Assembly (NCBI GenBank): GCA_037074705.1
Contig: CM073596.1
Coordinates: forward strand, 26,448,001 to 26,512,000
Origin: Zhengitettix transpicula
Lineage: Eukaryota > Arthropoda > Insecta > Orthoptera > Tetrigidae
Reading direction: 5' to 3'
DNA: 64,000 nt
Shown: positions 49,791-63,188 of the stretch, piece by piece
Layout of the letters: each line of letters starts with the position of its first letter
How positions within the stretch are numbered: the first letter of the stretch is position 1
Position numbers and translations under genes: made by a program
The notes under the pieces: model-generated
The model's database searches: none
Told to the model about the DNA's origin: nothing
What the model saw: the letters and a program-made list of their open reading frames with translations, nothing else

Positions 49791-52040
49791 ATAGCACAAT
49801 AGAAATCTTTCTTATTCTCACACCGAAGTGACTGTACGATATTTATACTAAGTATCAGTTTTTTAAGGGTGAAGAGAGAAAATAAATATTCACGACGATT
49901 AACTCTACCGTTAGAACAATTCAACTGTCATGTTCCTATTAAGTGCGACATTAAAATAAAAACAGCTAAGATGAATTGTGATAAAGTACTGAAGTCCTCG
50001 AAAGTAGCAATGGAGGAAATAAGGTTTTGCACCATCAACTATGCAGACTAAAAATAAATACAACGGTCTATAATTCTTGAGAATTAATGTTGCAGGTCAG
50101 AGTTTGATTGAAATTTAGAATAAGTATTCTTCTTGCAAAATTTTGACGTAATCTTTATAGACAAGTCAATTGAACTGAATTCTTCATTTGCGATTAAGAT
50201 TAAAAATTAATCTACTATGGAATAATAATCAAGCTCCTTTTCATAATTCTCTGTTTATGATCGTTGTCATGATATCCAGTTTTATAACTGTATTCAAAAA
50301 TACTTATTCCATCGAATAACCAAATACACATAAATTTAAAGTCAGATTCAATTAATAAAAATTAATAGTTTCCAGAAAATATAAACAATTATACAGAAAA
50401 TAATGTAAACAAACCTGGACGTTTCGACCCTAAATCATTAAAGTAAATGATTTTGTGGTGCTTTGTCTTCCAATTTTTGAAAGGTTCCATATTTCGGTTA
50501 TTTATAAGTCGAAACCGTCGTGTTGTAGTTTTATTAAAGGGCACATGGATCCTATCACAACACAAATAATTTAGTTTATAAAACTGATTGTTCTAATTAT
50601 AGTTAATGTTATATCGGACAAACCGAGAGGGCACTGATCGCGAGGATTGAAGAACATAAGTCTAATTTCAAATTTACAACCAGAAAAACACAATCCGGTT
50701 CCTACACACTTCTATAAATATAATCAAAAATGACATTTGAAACGATACTATATTAGACAGGGGCCTTATCATGGTAAAAAAATAATTTATAAACGTGATG
50801 ACGGCGTACATGTAGAACGTAACACGTTTAGATACATTAAATTATAATATGCCTTTGGCCTCATTTCTAATTCAAACATTAATTTTCATAATTTTTACGT
50901 GTGTTGAAGTTTGTATAAATAATTTGACCCTCGACTAACAGAGACTATGGAATAAAAATTTAAAAGATATCATAATTTTCTCTCTTTAATATTTAAATTT
51001 CAGATACTGGATTAAAATATCATACGTCTATATCTAAGTACGGATAATCCTGACGAATACTTGTGCTCAATAAATTTTTCTCACGATGCTCATGTTTTAA
51101 AATACCCTGTCTAAGGTACAGTAACCATTTGATAGCCATGAATGTGTGGGCGTCTTTTAACGTGACACCCCAACACTTCAAAAAGTCTTACGTAAAGCAA
51201 CGCACAAAAGAAATTTACCGCTTCATTCGAAACGAAAGAATATTAAAAATAGGTGTGTAAAGGGAACCCTCCCCGCCCCCTGCTGTCATTATGAAAACAA
51301 TCAGCGGAAAGGACCCAAACAGAACAACAATAATAAATCTGGGACGAAAGTGAAAGGTGAATTGTTAATAGGGAGGAGATCTTTATCTACTATAACGTTG
51401 GGTTCGAGGTGTCTCTCTTTCTCTAGTCTAGTCTCATCTCGTCTTAAGAACCTGCTAATTTATCTCCGCCTTAACTACTTTATATTTTTTTTGTCTCCCT
51501 TTGCCGCTCCTGTCCTCGTCTATCTGGTTCTAGAATTAAATTCCTTTTACTTCTCTCGACACGGTGACACTTATTACGGATTCCTACCGTTTTACTTTCA
51601 CCTCCATTTATTTCTCGGTTTACTTTCCACGAGAAACACACAGCCGAGTTGTCAGTCTTTATTCAAATTTCCGTGTTTGTACAAGACTAGGAAATTGTTT
51701 GCTAAAATTTTATTACGTTCATATAAATCGGCCGAGACACACGCGAGTAAACATTTTTACGTCTTTGAGGGACAAAAGTTCTGGTCTCCATTTCAATGTG
51801 CTGAGGAACCAATAAATTAAATCAAAGACCCAAGTTTAGGAAGAATGAGTATAGTGGTTTATATTCGCTAATAGCATTGTTTACATTCTTGAGGAATAAA
51901 TATGAGAGATATGAGCATTGAAGGTTCTGGAGGAAGGGCTCTGTTCAATAAATTATTTTTGAGTGTGCTGAATGGAAAGAAAAAGTCGGAAACGTGTCTT
52001 AAAATATTTACGCTTCATAATCGCAGTTTTTTTTAACTAA
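49791..52040. other. Non-coding stretch
   Basis: At 50417-50445 the minus strand has AATGATTTAGGGTCGAAACGTCC, read as two parts: a damaged 5' half and an intact GAAACG, another faint relative of the hammerhead family. The 156-codon frame at 51350-51820 starts with GTG and has no recognisable domain. Nothing else seen. Confidence 0.35.
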
Positions 52041-52410
52041 GGTTTCCAAATGGTCAGGTACCTCGGCCTGTTTTGAGATGTGTATGTTCCGGGGACGCAG
52101 ACCTTGGGCTACGGTAAGAGTTGTTCTCTGTTCCCATTGGAACAGTAGGCCACATGCCTCCTAAACTGGTCCCGCTATCGGAAGGGCGTGGAACAAGTAC
52201 CCAATGCACGACCTACCTGATGCAGGTTTCTAGGGTTTGCCCTGCATTACTTTTAGGCGAATTCCGGGTAGGATCCTTAAACTACAGCCCGAGGTCCCTA
52301 GTTAACTCTTGGCTACCTTCCTCTATCCTTCCACATCCCCCTTTCAAATCCCTTCCTATGCTATTAAAGGGGAGTTGCCAACATGTGGATTACCATCATG
52401 TAGCCTATTA
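52041..52410 (-). repeat. Dispersed repeat, copy B
   Basis: Reverse-complement partner of 2241-2714 (landmarks given there). It lacks the 11-bp tandem expansion and a segment around the GTTTGTTGTGGGAACGC part of copy A. It is diverged by substitutions throughout, which argues for old, independent insertions. Confidence 0.75.
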
Positions 52411-53327
52411 CACTAAAAAAAAGGTAAGTGAAAAAACATTTTATTCGATAAGAAGAAAATTCGCAGGACTATGAATATATTTTTGAATATATTCTCTCTG
52501 TCCTTTTAGACTATTATTCTCAATCTATATACTCTTCTTAATAACCGTGGCACCTTCAAAAGTATTATACATTATTATTATAAACATGACCGGTTAATTA
52601 TTGCAAAAACATTGAATGTCGGTATTCAACGAAAAAAATTTTGATAATAAAACGGTTGATATATCATACTATTATTCTGTTGGTTGACGTTTCAATCGCA
52701 GAATGGACGAGTGTAAATTATATTATACCCTGAATATAATTTTATAAATTGAACGAAGACCTTTGTATGCAACGCTACAAAATTTTTAAGATATTTAATT
52801 ACAAATGGAGAATTTTATTAATAATTAGAGAATCTTATTAATAATTAGGGAAGATTCAGATGAATATGGTCGAAAGCTTCTAAGTAAAATAAAATATTAA
52901 ATCATACCACTGACTGTTTTAAGGTTTCTGACTACGATATTTATCCACCACGGTAAGATAACCACCAACTAAATGCATTATACCGTCGCTTCACTAACGC
53001 TTGTCGTTGAAAGCGTAACGAATAGGCCAGTTTATAATCGATTTATCACCATTATTACAAAATAAATATTTTATCTTGTTAATTAAATCTACAAAACTAA
53101 TTATTACGTTTCGCTCACAGTTTTATTCCTTTATCACTGTAAAAATAATAAAAATGAACCTTTAAAAAATATGTAATACAAAATTAATGACAAATAAACC
53201 AACAAACCTAATATATCACTAAATATGATCAGACATTTTCATAATCCTGAAAAATAATTTCTTAGTCGTAAGATATCGTAATAGGAACCTATATTCCAAA
53301 TTTTCACGTTAACCATCTCGTTGTTTC

Positions 53328-53349
53328 AGATCTGCGATGTTGTCAGGTG
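53328..53349 (-). repeat. Short hammerhead-like motif
   Basis: Minus strand: ACCTGACAACATCGCAG followed by ATCTGAAACAACG. The order CTGA...GAAAC is kept, but CTGANGA has lost a base and stem II is short. A decayed family member. Confidence 0.35.
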
Positions 53350-53516
53350 GTCATTTTTTGCTATTTGAATGATTTCGAAGTACCTATTTGTTATGATATA
53401 AAAAAAAGATTTAAGTTCTCATTTGTAATACAATATTCTTATTGAAGCTCTTTCTTTGCCTGTGCTCTACTTTTGAAAGTAGAATAGGCGTTCTTAATAA
53501 AGACTCTTCGACTTCA

Positions 53517-53517
53517 C

Positions 53518-53561
<44 letters not shown>
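53517..53561 (+). repeat. (ATT)n microsatellite
   Basis: About fifteen perfect TAT/ATT repeats. Confidence 0.95.
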
Positions 53562-53563
<2 letters not shown>

Positions 53564-54430
53564 ATTTGACCACGAAGGAAAGTTTTAAAGATAGCTTGAA
53601 AAGTTCGCTATTTAAAAATAGGGTAATCTCTAAACTTGCACTCGTTAAATTGCACCTTCCTTCTAGATGGCCCTAATTCTCTCTGCTCATTTCAGATTCT
53701 AATAACTCTTGATAAAGACTTTCCAATGCAGATTGCGCGTGGCGCAACCACGAATTATGAAGGTTCTACAGGAAAGTCTATGTAGATTCGAGTTATCGTG
53801 GGATCACTTTGGCCTCCAATGCTTAATTCGCAACAATTATCAAACGTCAGGCGAGATCGCATTTTACAAGTTTTCTCTCTAAATGAGAAAGCGCTTTCAG
53901 TTAAGTGTATATTTATCGGGAAACTATTAATATTTAGTACACAAGGGACTAAACAATGACTTGAAGTAATATAAAAAAATTTGCCTTACAAAAAGTGGAA
54001 CATTTTAAAAATTTATAGACCCTACGATATTAGCTTAATTTCCACGAATAATTTATTATAATTTTTTAAAATTTAACAACACTAGAATTTATTCAAGTTT
54101 GCGTGGATAGTTCAAAAATAAAAATAAAATTTAGTCTTTTTTTATTTTGAAAATGTGTGCTGTATGAGGCTGTTGAAAATAATAAGAAATCGAACACATT
54201 TAGTGGGGTGGTTGAGGCGATATAACAAACTAAAAATTGAGGTAACATAGAAATAATTTTGTTTAGTCATTGACTTAGCTCATTTCCTTTTACTTTAAAT
54301 TTCCCTTGGGCGATACGAGTGTTTACCGTTCAAAGTAGAAGAAAGTCGTTTGATTTGTGTAGGAAATGCACTTCGTCGCAACTGATAACCCACTCTTTGG
54401 AGTTTCAACAAAGTCGCTCCATTAGGGAGG

Positions 54431-54451
54431 AACACACACACACACACACAT
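54431..54451 (+). repeat. (AC)n microsatellite
   Basis: About ten dinucleotide repeats. Confidence 0.9.
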
Positions 54452-54784
54452 ACTCGAATAACCTGATATAGAATCGCCACTACGTACTATCTAAAGCTAT
54501 CGATTTTCTCAATCCGTTATTTCCTGTAATTGTGTAAATTTTTATTTACGGAATGGAATTTTAATTGCGTAATGAGCAAAAAGTTATACAAAAAAAATAG
54601 AAAAACATTTCCTTTTCTTTTGTTTTTCTTTTCGAACGGCTTATGGTTCCCCCACACGTCAAATTGTAATACTTCTCAATTTTATCATCAATTTCCCTAT
54701 TTTTATAAAACTGTATACAAATTTCTCTGATATTTTTTTTCTGTATTTACGGCGAAATTCATATCTAATCTGTTTGTTTTCGTC

Positions 54785-54857
54785 GACAAGGATGACCCAG
54801 TCGTAAAGCGTACGCCCAGAAAGCGGAAGGTCCTGGGGTTTGATTCCTGGTCCTGTC
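54785..54857 (+). repeat. tRNA-derived SINE head or tRNA pseudogene
   Basis: This is 73 bases with tRNA layout. The 5' GACAAGGA can pair with the 3' TCCTGTC as an acceptor stem with one extra base. CCCAGTCGTAAAGCGTAC is a degraded D arm, CGC-CCAGAAA-GCG an anticodon-like arm, AGGTC a variable loop, and CTGGG-GTTTGAT-TCCTGG a T arm with mismatches. B box GGTTTGATTCC. The A box is poor and several stems have mismatches, so it is not a working tRNA. The loop would place AGA at the anticodon, but there is no long variable arm as in serine tRNAs. tRNA-derived SINE origin is the best reading. Confidence 0.65.
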
Positions 54858-57800
54858 GATAATTTTTCTATCCACATACTTTAATTAAACTTAACCACGA
54901 CCTTTACGGTCTGATACTTGTGAAAGATTCTCTTTGTTCCTGAGTAAAAAATAATTGTGTTGTAAATTTGTATTTTTTGGAAGTAGTTGAGGAAACCGTA
55001 AAAAATTTTCATAAAAACGAAATTATATTTTTCAGATTTTTTAGACTCGTTTATTTGACTGTTTTATTAACTTTCCTTCGCTACCGCTTGCTTTTGAACA
55101 GCATTTCTGAATATTGCTAAATCATGGACCCTGTTATGTAATGCTGGAAGAGGATTTTACTGTATACGAGGATACGAGAAAAAATATATTTCTGGAAGAA
55201 TACGGACGTTCCAGAAAATTTCACAATAAGCACAGGTGTGTCCGTCTCTTGTGTAATTAAAAGGACGGACGAGGCGGGGAAAGGTTTAATTAGAAGTCCC
55301 AGACTAAACACTCGACTTGTCATGTAGTTTACAGCCTCGTTTTCGCGTAACCTCAATCGGTCAACACTTTTCCAATTTCGTTATCAGCGGTAAATACATG
55401 GAGTTTCTTTTCATTCTTCAGCCGTCCGTCATACCGTCGTGACAACACTGCAAGCGTTTGGCAAAGACTTCTTGGAGACGACGGACTGTAGCAAATACCG
55501 ACACGTTTCCTCATCCACTGTCATGCTAATATGCAGTTTCACAATTCTTCCTTAACAATACCAAAATACAGTCACAAGAGAAAAGAAACTACAATGTCAG
55601 GATCAAAAAATAGTTGTGGATCAAGAAATCGAATCGTCAAAATTCAATTGTTAGAATTTTAGGAGACAACCAAAAGAAAACTTTTTTTGCCGACATTATT
55701 AGCGACAATCTCGACGAAAGACAAAGGGAAAATGTATTTCTTTACGGTAAATTAGATCACGTAGAAAAGTAGTAATCTCATTTGGATGTGATTTTGCATT
55801 TTGAGTCGGTTAGAAGCATAAAGGAGAAATCCCATAAACCGAAAAAAAAATGGCGCGTTGAATGTTGTACGAAGTAAAACAAGAAAATTTATACTCTGAT
55901 ATTTTTACGCTCTTTGTTATGTTAACAATAAAGTCGACAATAAATACCGATGTATAAGAGAAGCGGCTGTTTACATACTGGTCGTCACGTAACTCGCAAA
56001 ATAATAAATTAATATTTCATTAACCCCCAAATACCCAATACGATGGCGGGAAGCTTAAAAATGGACGTATTACTGAATAAGAAGGAAAATATTGGGATAA
56101 ATTTCGAAACACCACAATCAATGTGGCGTTTCACATTTTTCACACCCAAAAGACCGACGTGCAGGATAAACTTGCGCAAAAAAATCTGTGTACTGTTATA
56201 TTTTAAACAAAATTACTTAAGCTGCGAATATTTTTATCATTAAATGTTTCAAGATGATTTTAAAAAATTGTACATAATAAATCTATAATTGCCGAGACCT
56301 CATATTTTTTAAACATTGGACCACTTTCATAAATTAATATTAAAAAAATATTTTGATATTCTAAATAAGTTTTTTTTGCAACACAGATCATCTTCTGATG
56401 CAATGACATCAGTTTACGTTTTATTTATCAATTACGTCATCATTTGATTCACTACTGCCAAATTCTAAAATTATTTGCAACAATTTTTCCGTTAATCCAA
56501 AATTCAGACGTAAAAGCAGATTTACGTAATTTCATAATTGTTTGTTAATAAGTAGCACGTTTTTTGTCATTTCTAGTTAATGCATAATTTTTTGTTTCTC
56601 GTTCATGGAGAAAAATCACACATGGTCCCGTATATTGCTAAAAATTACGAAAGTACGTCGTATGATGTCTGATGTGTTGGATGGTTTTTAAAAAAGTGTA
56701 ACCATAATGATAAAACTATCAATTAAAACGTCAGTGTAAAATTATACTAAATAAATAGCAAATAGAGTTTGGTATTTTATTTAGCACTTTTTTCTCCGTT
56801 ATTTCGATATTTTTTATTTAATTCGTATACTTAGTTAAAATCTTAAAATTAGGTTGAAAATGACCAAATAGATTTAAAGCTTCCGCCTATTAAAATATTT
56901 TTAACATGATAGGAGACTCAACCCGTTCAGTTAATAGTCTGTATCAATCAAATGAATTATTTTATGTGAGTGAAAGACGTATTTAATGGTTTGAAATTTA
57001 TAATTACGGACACTTTGACAATTCTAGTTTCATCCCTTCCGAATCAATAATTTCGGTATTTATTTTTGAATAAATAATTTTTTGTTATCACCGGCAGGTA
57101 TTTCGACCTAATCAAAGAAAGATACTTTACGATGAATTTTATTTAATATATATATATATTAATGTGTAATATTTAATGTTTATAAATGAATATTCTGACT
57201 TTTGGCTATTTTCCACTAATTATATTTAATATAAGTCAGATACATTTTCAATTTTGAATTAAAATTAAACAGAGACAAAATATTATAGTAAGATAAATAA
57301 ATAAAAATTCGATAAAAATAAAATTAAAAAGTGAAGTGTATTACATACGTCTGCAATTAATCGTACAGTTTATTGTCAGCCATGTTTATGAATAGTCAGT
57401 TAATTTTTGATAGTCTTGTATGTTCAAGCGATTTTATTTAATTTTACAATATAAAAATTTAAACTGGTTAATGTTTTTAATACCTTAGACAGCTGGAGAA
57501 CATTGATGTACAGATATTAAACTTGTAATTATAACTAGAGTACAAATCTAAAAAACTGAATATTCGTGGATAAATGACTACGAAATATTTGAAATACTTA
57601 CTCATTTTATTAATATAATTAATTATTCTAAGACTTCTTACAGAATTTTAGTACTTTATTGAACAGAACCGTCGATTTAAAAAATCGGAATCTTAGGTAT
57701 TGTTCTATCAACGTGTAGTTTCACGCGAATTGGAATTAGAGAGATGGTTCACAATTTTTTGATTTAGTATAGGTAGATGCAGTATTAAAAATGGGCCGAA

Positions 57801-58266
57801 TCGTAAAATACTCTACGGTGTTGCCTAAAATCCATTTACAACTCGTGTATTTTTAAGGGATAACAGAACGCATAATGGTCTGTTCGATTCCTGAGAGACA
57901 AAGTTTGCTCCTGCGTACTCGTACTCGTACTGCGTGAATTTGATCCGTAAAAGGAGAACACTTGGCACGCCCTAAACGTCCAGATGCCGGAGATAAAGGG
58001 GAAAAGAGAGGCAGTATTAAACGTTATACTAGATAATACTTGGATCATAAGAGACTTCTCAATAAAAATTATATATAATAAAGAGAGACGTCAGTCTTTA
58101 TGATCAGCCGTGAGAACGAACTGAAAAGTATTTTATGCTTTGTAAGCATCCAGGTGAGCAAAATAAAAAACGTATCAGGGAGACCTTGTCTGATTATGTC
58201 ATAATACGTCCGCCTTACGAGAAGGTGATCTAATTTGAGACAGCCATCAGCTGTTGCGGGACTCAC
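54858..58266. other. Non-coding stretch, intronic if the 58.3 kb exon is real
   Basis: No exon identified. Near 57090-57120 the minus strand has TTGATTAGGTCGAAATACC, faintly similar to the hammerhead motifs at 34.2 and 50.4 kb. The rest is AT-rich. Confidence 0.4.
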
Positions 58267-58342
58267 CTTGGACGGTCCAGCACTCGCTGCATTCCTGACA
58301 GAGCATTGACCACTCGATGCGTAGGTCCTCGTGGGACGCCAT
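58267..58342 (-). CDS. Candidate first coding exon, cysteine-containing, minus strand
   Basis: ATG opens 25 codons, MASHEDLRIEWSM followed by LCQECSECWTVQ, plus one base, then CAAG|GTGAGT, a consensus donor; phase 1. C-x2-C-x2-C spacing is visible at residues 15-21, which could begin a metal-binding module, but the family is not recognised. The exon is GC-rich with even codon use, in sharp contrast to the AT-rich flanks, and the sequence upstream is a CpG-rich, GTG-rich leader. It shares strand, phase and last codon with the 17.1 kb candidate, so alternative first exons about 41 kb apart in one gene are possible. Two separate genes are equally open. Confidence 0.55.
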
Positions 58343-58540
58343 GGGCCTCACACACGCACGCACTCACTTGCTCGCACCAGCAAACTAAACCTCCACCTTG
58401 CTTGCTTGCAGACACTGCGGGTCCCCTCCACCTCACTGACACTTTTCCCCTTTCTCCTGTTGCCGGTCCTATTCGCCCGCGTTGTCGCTCTTGTTGATGT
58501 TGAATGGCTGTAGCACCTCACAGGTGCGAAAATAAACAAA
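58343..58540 (-). promoter_or_regulatory. CpG-richer leader/promoter patch
   Basis: GC- and CpG-rich sequence directly upstream of the 58.3 kb exon, ending in a GTGAGTGCGTGCGTGTGTG-type leader just before the ATG. No clear TATA box was seen. The short frames here are composition artefacts. Confidence 0.35.
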
Positions 58541-59259
58541 CCTATGCTGATTCAGGGCTGACCTCGTACATACTATCAAACTACACTTAGTTTTCATTGC
58601 AGTTGAAGTGACGAACGTAATGCAGATTTAACAATAAAACGTTGTGACCACTGGAGACTGCGTTTTTTGGGGGAAGTGACGAAACATCACAAGTTTGGTA
58701 CAACTATGAGGTTTCCCTTAGCCTAAAATTGCTGTTTGCGATTCAACAGGTGTGATTTATATTTTTCATGTAACATTAAAAAAAACAGGAGACAGTCTTT
58801 TTTGGGGGTGACTAACAATCGTTAGATAAATATCAAAATAATAATAATAAAGTACATCTGTGACGTTTGCTTTAGCCGAAAAGCAACACGTGTGAATTAT
58901 TCTTTCATCTTTCATTGAACCACAATTTGTTATTTCTTTCAAATTCGAAACAAAAATATCATTTCATTTCCGGTTTTCGTTCATAAAAATAATTAACTTT
59001 GGTTCAGCTACGAGTGATAAATATTTGCATTTTAATCTGTTTTAAAAAATTATTTTCTACTGTATTTTATAACATTTAATTTATTCGTATCTAATAATAA
59101 TTCAACAAATTATAAATAATAATAATGGTATAATAAACAGAAGTAGATACTACTAATAAAATTTATTAAACGGAAAAAGGCGTTTATTATATATACATAA
59201 ATTAATCGCCAAATAATAAATTTCAATATTTATTTTCCATAATTTATTGGTCTCTTCAT
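58541..59259. other. AT-rich non-coding stretch
   Basis: Nothing supported. Confidence 0.5.
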
Positions 59260-59296
59260 ACCTGAAGAAGTCCTAATTAATGACGAAACGTTGTGT
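59260..59296 (+). ncRNA. Hammerhead ribozyme-like core, plus strand
   Basis: ACCTGAAGA, AGTCC-TAATTAA-TGAC, GAAACGTTGTG. CTGAAGA and GAAAC are both intact; stem II has GTC/GAC pairing with an AT loop. It is followed by sequence ending in a T-rich TTTATTTGG tract, as in the 10.3-10.7 kb copies. Stem I and the cleavage site could not be placed with certainty. Confidence 0.55.
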
Positions 59297-62200
59297 TTGT
59301 CTATGATGAATTTGTAACTTCTTTCTTAAATATTTTATTTGGCCTTTAATATTTACGTAATATCTTTAAAAAAATGTCAGATACTTTTCAATTCCAATGC
59401 TTTTATTTTTTACGATTGAAATATAAATAATTGTGTGGTATATTTATTTATAGTTAAAAAAATATGAAATTTGCCCCTATTTCGAAAAATATCAAATCAT
59501 GATGTTTTAACTAAACAGTTCCTACTGTACCGTAAAATAAACTTGAAACAGCAACATTTGTTTCTGGAGGTTATAAATAACACAATTGCAATTTTATATA
59601 TATGAAGTTATGTTTTTTATGTTTATTATTTCCTCCCATAAGTTAAAAATGTTTTTTCGTTTTAAAGTTTATATATATATCAAAATTAAAATTCAATTTT
59701 TAAGTTATGTTTTAAAAATCCTATTATTAGAATAGAATCATTTTAATTAGATCCCCAAGAGAAGGAATATTTCAGGAGTGTGGAAAGAGTCATTAGTTTT
59801 ACATTGTATTGGGTTTTTCATTTTTAGCATAATGAATTTATTAATTATTATTTAAATAAAATATATTATCTTTCTACCGGACTTTTCAGCAGATGATTGT
59901 GATTTTTCATTTTGGTTAAAATTTATTTACCTAAACAAATTCTTATTTGTACCCATTCTTTTGAAAAATTCCATAGTTCTTATGACGTCGAAAGTAATAT
60001 TTAATAATGTAGATTCAAATTAATTCCTTGGATATTAACTAGATTATTTATTGCATTAATTTTATGCAATTTAATTACTTGGAATTTTAATTGGATTCAA
60101 ATTTTTCGCAAAAGTCGCTTTTAATTGAAAAATATTGCGTCCGTCTCCACTGATATCAATCTTCTTAGTTTCAACCTAAAAACGTTTCTTCTTCTGTCAG
60201 TGTAACACTCTTGAAACACATATCCATTATCAATGTTTCAGTCTACAAAAGTTTTTTTCTACAAGTACGTCATGATGGAACGACACATCATTGTGATGGG
60301 AGGCATATTTTTTCTATCACGTCAGAAGGTGACGATGCACGTAGGAGCGAATTGGTAACTTGTATTAAGTACACTTTTTCAGGTATAAATATATTTTTAT
60401 GTTGCTTATGACTTAACACATTTCTCTCAATACATGGCCACGTTCTCAAAGAATTCAGAGTCAAATGATGTCTCAGTTGAAGCGTCATTGGCCTCGCCAA
60501 ACACGTTGTGCAGAAAAATCGTGTACGTACGTTCCGTGACTGAAACTTATTCAATGAACGAATGAATGGAGGAAAGTTTTTCACCCGATCACCGAAGATC
60601 AATTCACCAAAAAAAAATACCAATCGTACCTGAGTCACGAACAACGCTCACTAAGAAAGGAAAAAGTGCAATGTCTGCACGGGCAAGGAAACCTTTTTCG
60701 TGAAATTAATCTTATAACATCTTAAATTCCATATAAAGAGCAATACATACGTCAAGAACGCCAATCAACCGTCAAACAAATTGTACATTAACCATTATTC
60801 AAATTTCTCAAATAACACAAAGAATTTATTTAAATGAATATTGCCTATTAAAAGTACAACTTTGCTTTCCACACGTTTGCGAAATTTTTCGTATAAATAC
60901 ATAATTGTTGGGTTTCTTTCACTCGCCATCTCTTCTTCTGTATGCCTGAGGTGTGTGCTATTTTTGTCCGTAACCTGAAGGCTCTGATATCTACGGTACG
61001 GCATTTGGAATGAGGTTACACTTGCCATGTGATACCTCGGCTTAACTTACGACGGCCACCTACTGCTTCTCTTCCTCTGTCTTCCGTGGTACTTCCGCAA
61101 GACCTCGTTTCGTACACAAAATCAGTACTTTTGACCCACATAAACAGAAAGATTCAACAACTTTGTTGCCATAAATTTTTAAAATCAAGAGATTCTTAAT
61201 TTAAGAAGATAATAAAAATATATTCGTCCACCTATATTAAATCAGTATATTGTAATGCCAATTAATTAGGACATTAATTGTTTGAACATAAAATTTTAAA
61301 TTGTTTGAGAAATCTATTGTTGCAGCAGGCGCTTCTATAGCGACAATGTAGCCCAGCTCTGTTCCTTTGTCGGAAGGTCCAAAAATGTCGTAGGCGCACT
61401 AAAATGCGAGAAGATAGTTCAGTTCGCGGAAAGACATCGTCGATGTATAACTGTTAGTTGGTGAGGAGAATTCAACAGAGTTGGCGATCAGAATTTAACA
61501 GAGTTGGTTGGTGCCTGGACATTTCTGAGGACAATGTGAAACATTCACGAAAGCATAACTTCGAAACTTGCTAAGTAAAAGCAGTTTTGTGTCCATAGCC
61601 GGCCAGAAATAGTAATATTTCAGTTTGAGTCCAATGCAGTAAAGATTGGCAAATCTACAAACCACGGAATTCACCTAAGGCAAGCAGTCAACAGATAGCT
61701 GACAACAAAAAAAGAGGATCATCCGAGTTCCTGACGTCCTATACATTTTGGCTAGAATCAGTGTAAAATCTGTGAGTCTTAGAATCAGTGTAAAATCCCT
61801 CAATAGTGTATTTCGAAAACAAAAGGTATGCAGGAATGCTGGACAAATGTGAGTAACAAAATTCAAAATAATTAATTATGTAAACGTAATTGAAAGATAG
61901 AAGTCAGATTTCGTTCTCCGTTTAAATTGTTATTTCGTTCTAATCTCTTTACTTCTTAATTTCGTTCTCATTTTAAATTTCGTTCTAGTTTAATTGTCAA
62001 GTAAATATCTTTTCTTTTAAATGTGATTTGTTCGTTAATAAGATTTTAAAGATAATTGATGTGTCCATTATCAAACCCAGTGAAGACCCTGAGATCTAAT
62101 ATTTTAAATTTGTAATTGTTTTAAATTATTGCCACAATAAAAAAATATTGTTTGTAAATTTTATAAATTCTTTTCATTTAATAAAAAGCCATCCATTTGA

Positions 62201-62957
62201 TTATAACATTTTGACGCTTAACGTGAGGTAATCTTTTTAAAACTCTTTAAATTCATTAAAATAAAATATATACAGGCTTTTATTTTAATTATTACAATAT
62301 AGTTAAAGATTTTAAGAATAAAAATAATGGTGAGTCTTTAAACTAGTCTAGTCTAAAACTAGGCTCGCCGAAGCTTCAAAATAAATTAAATCAGCAAACT
62401 CTAACAGATTTTAAAAGTAAAAATCCAAGGAAGATGAAAATGTATATATCCTGGTGGTATTAGCCAAAGCCATATAAAATTATTTGCAGTTATTCAATTA
62501 TTTGTGATGAAATAAATTTCATTCAATTTCAAACAAAAATGAAACAGAATTCTGTTGAGTCAAAAATGAAAAAATCACTGAAGTTACAAGTTTAATATTG
62601 TTAGGAGTAATTTTGCAAAATATTTTAAAATTATTTAGACTGATTTTTGGAGAATTTGTATATTAACAATATTTTAAAAAACTTAATTATTTATTAATTT
62701 GGAATTTAGTAGTAGATTAGGTAAATTGCCAGGTATCTTAAAATGCTGAAACTACTTATTTCTTGAAAATATAAAACATTCGTGTTAAAAGTATATTAAT
62801 TAGATAAAGAAGTTTCCAATTAACAGACAAAATAAAGAAATAACATCAGTTTCTCCTTTTTAAACAATTGACATTGATAAACAGCAGGTCATAGATTAGT
62901 TGACAGATATTTTTAAAAATAAAAATTTCCTATTCCGGGAATATAATAAAAATACAC
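59297..62957. other. Non-coding stretch
   Basis: No gene supported. Frames at 60211-60644 and 60795-61028 lack domains. 61320-61560 is somewhat GC-richer without readable content. A short near-duplicate phrase (AGAATCAGTGTAAAATC) occurs twice at 61755-61797. Confidence 0.4.
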
Positions 62958-62958
62958 C

Positions 62959-62993
62959 AAGTTTCTGAAATCCTTGTCGCTTTCATCAGGTGT
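62959..62993 (-). repeat. Hammerhead-like motif with intact core boxes
   Basis: Minus strand: CACCTGATGAAAGC, GACAAGGATTTC as a stem II with one lost pair, AGAAACTTGGTG. It is a close relative of the well-preserved 18.04 kb core and is followed by the same GGTGTATTT-type tail. Confidence 0.55.
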
Positions 62994-63188
62994 TTCATAA
63001 AATGGTAAGAGCGGAATTTCAATAATACGTTAAACAGTTATTTCTTTAACTCCAAAATTTCATCAATAGTTATTAAACAAAATTTCTTAGAGTTACGTAC
63101 TTAAAATTTTAAAATTCAAGATATTCATTCCTAAATTTATTCATTAACTAAAGAAAAGTGGTCGTTATTGTGAATTTGAGTTTTGAAT

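Noticed and set aside
51350..51820. Longest open frame in the window (156 codons, plus strand)
   Set aside because: It starts with GTG, not ATG, in a eukaryotic sequence, has no recognisable domain, and is hydrophobic in the way T-rich DNA produces.
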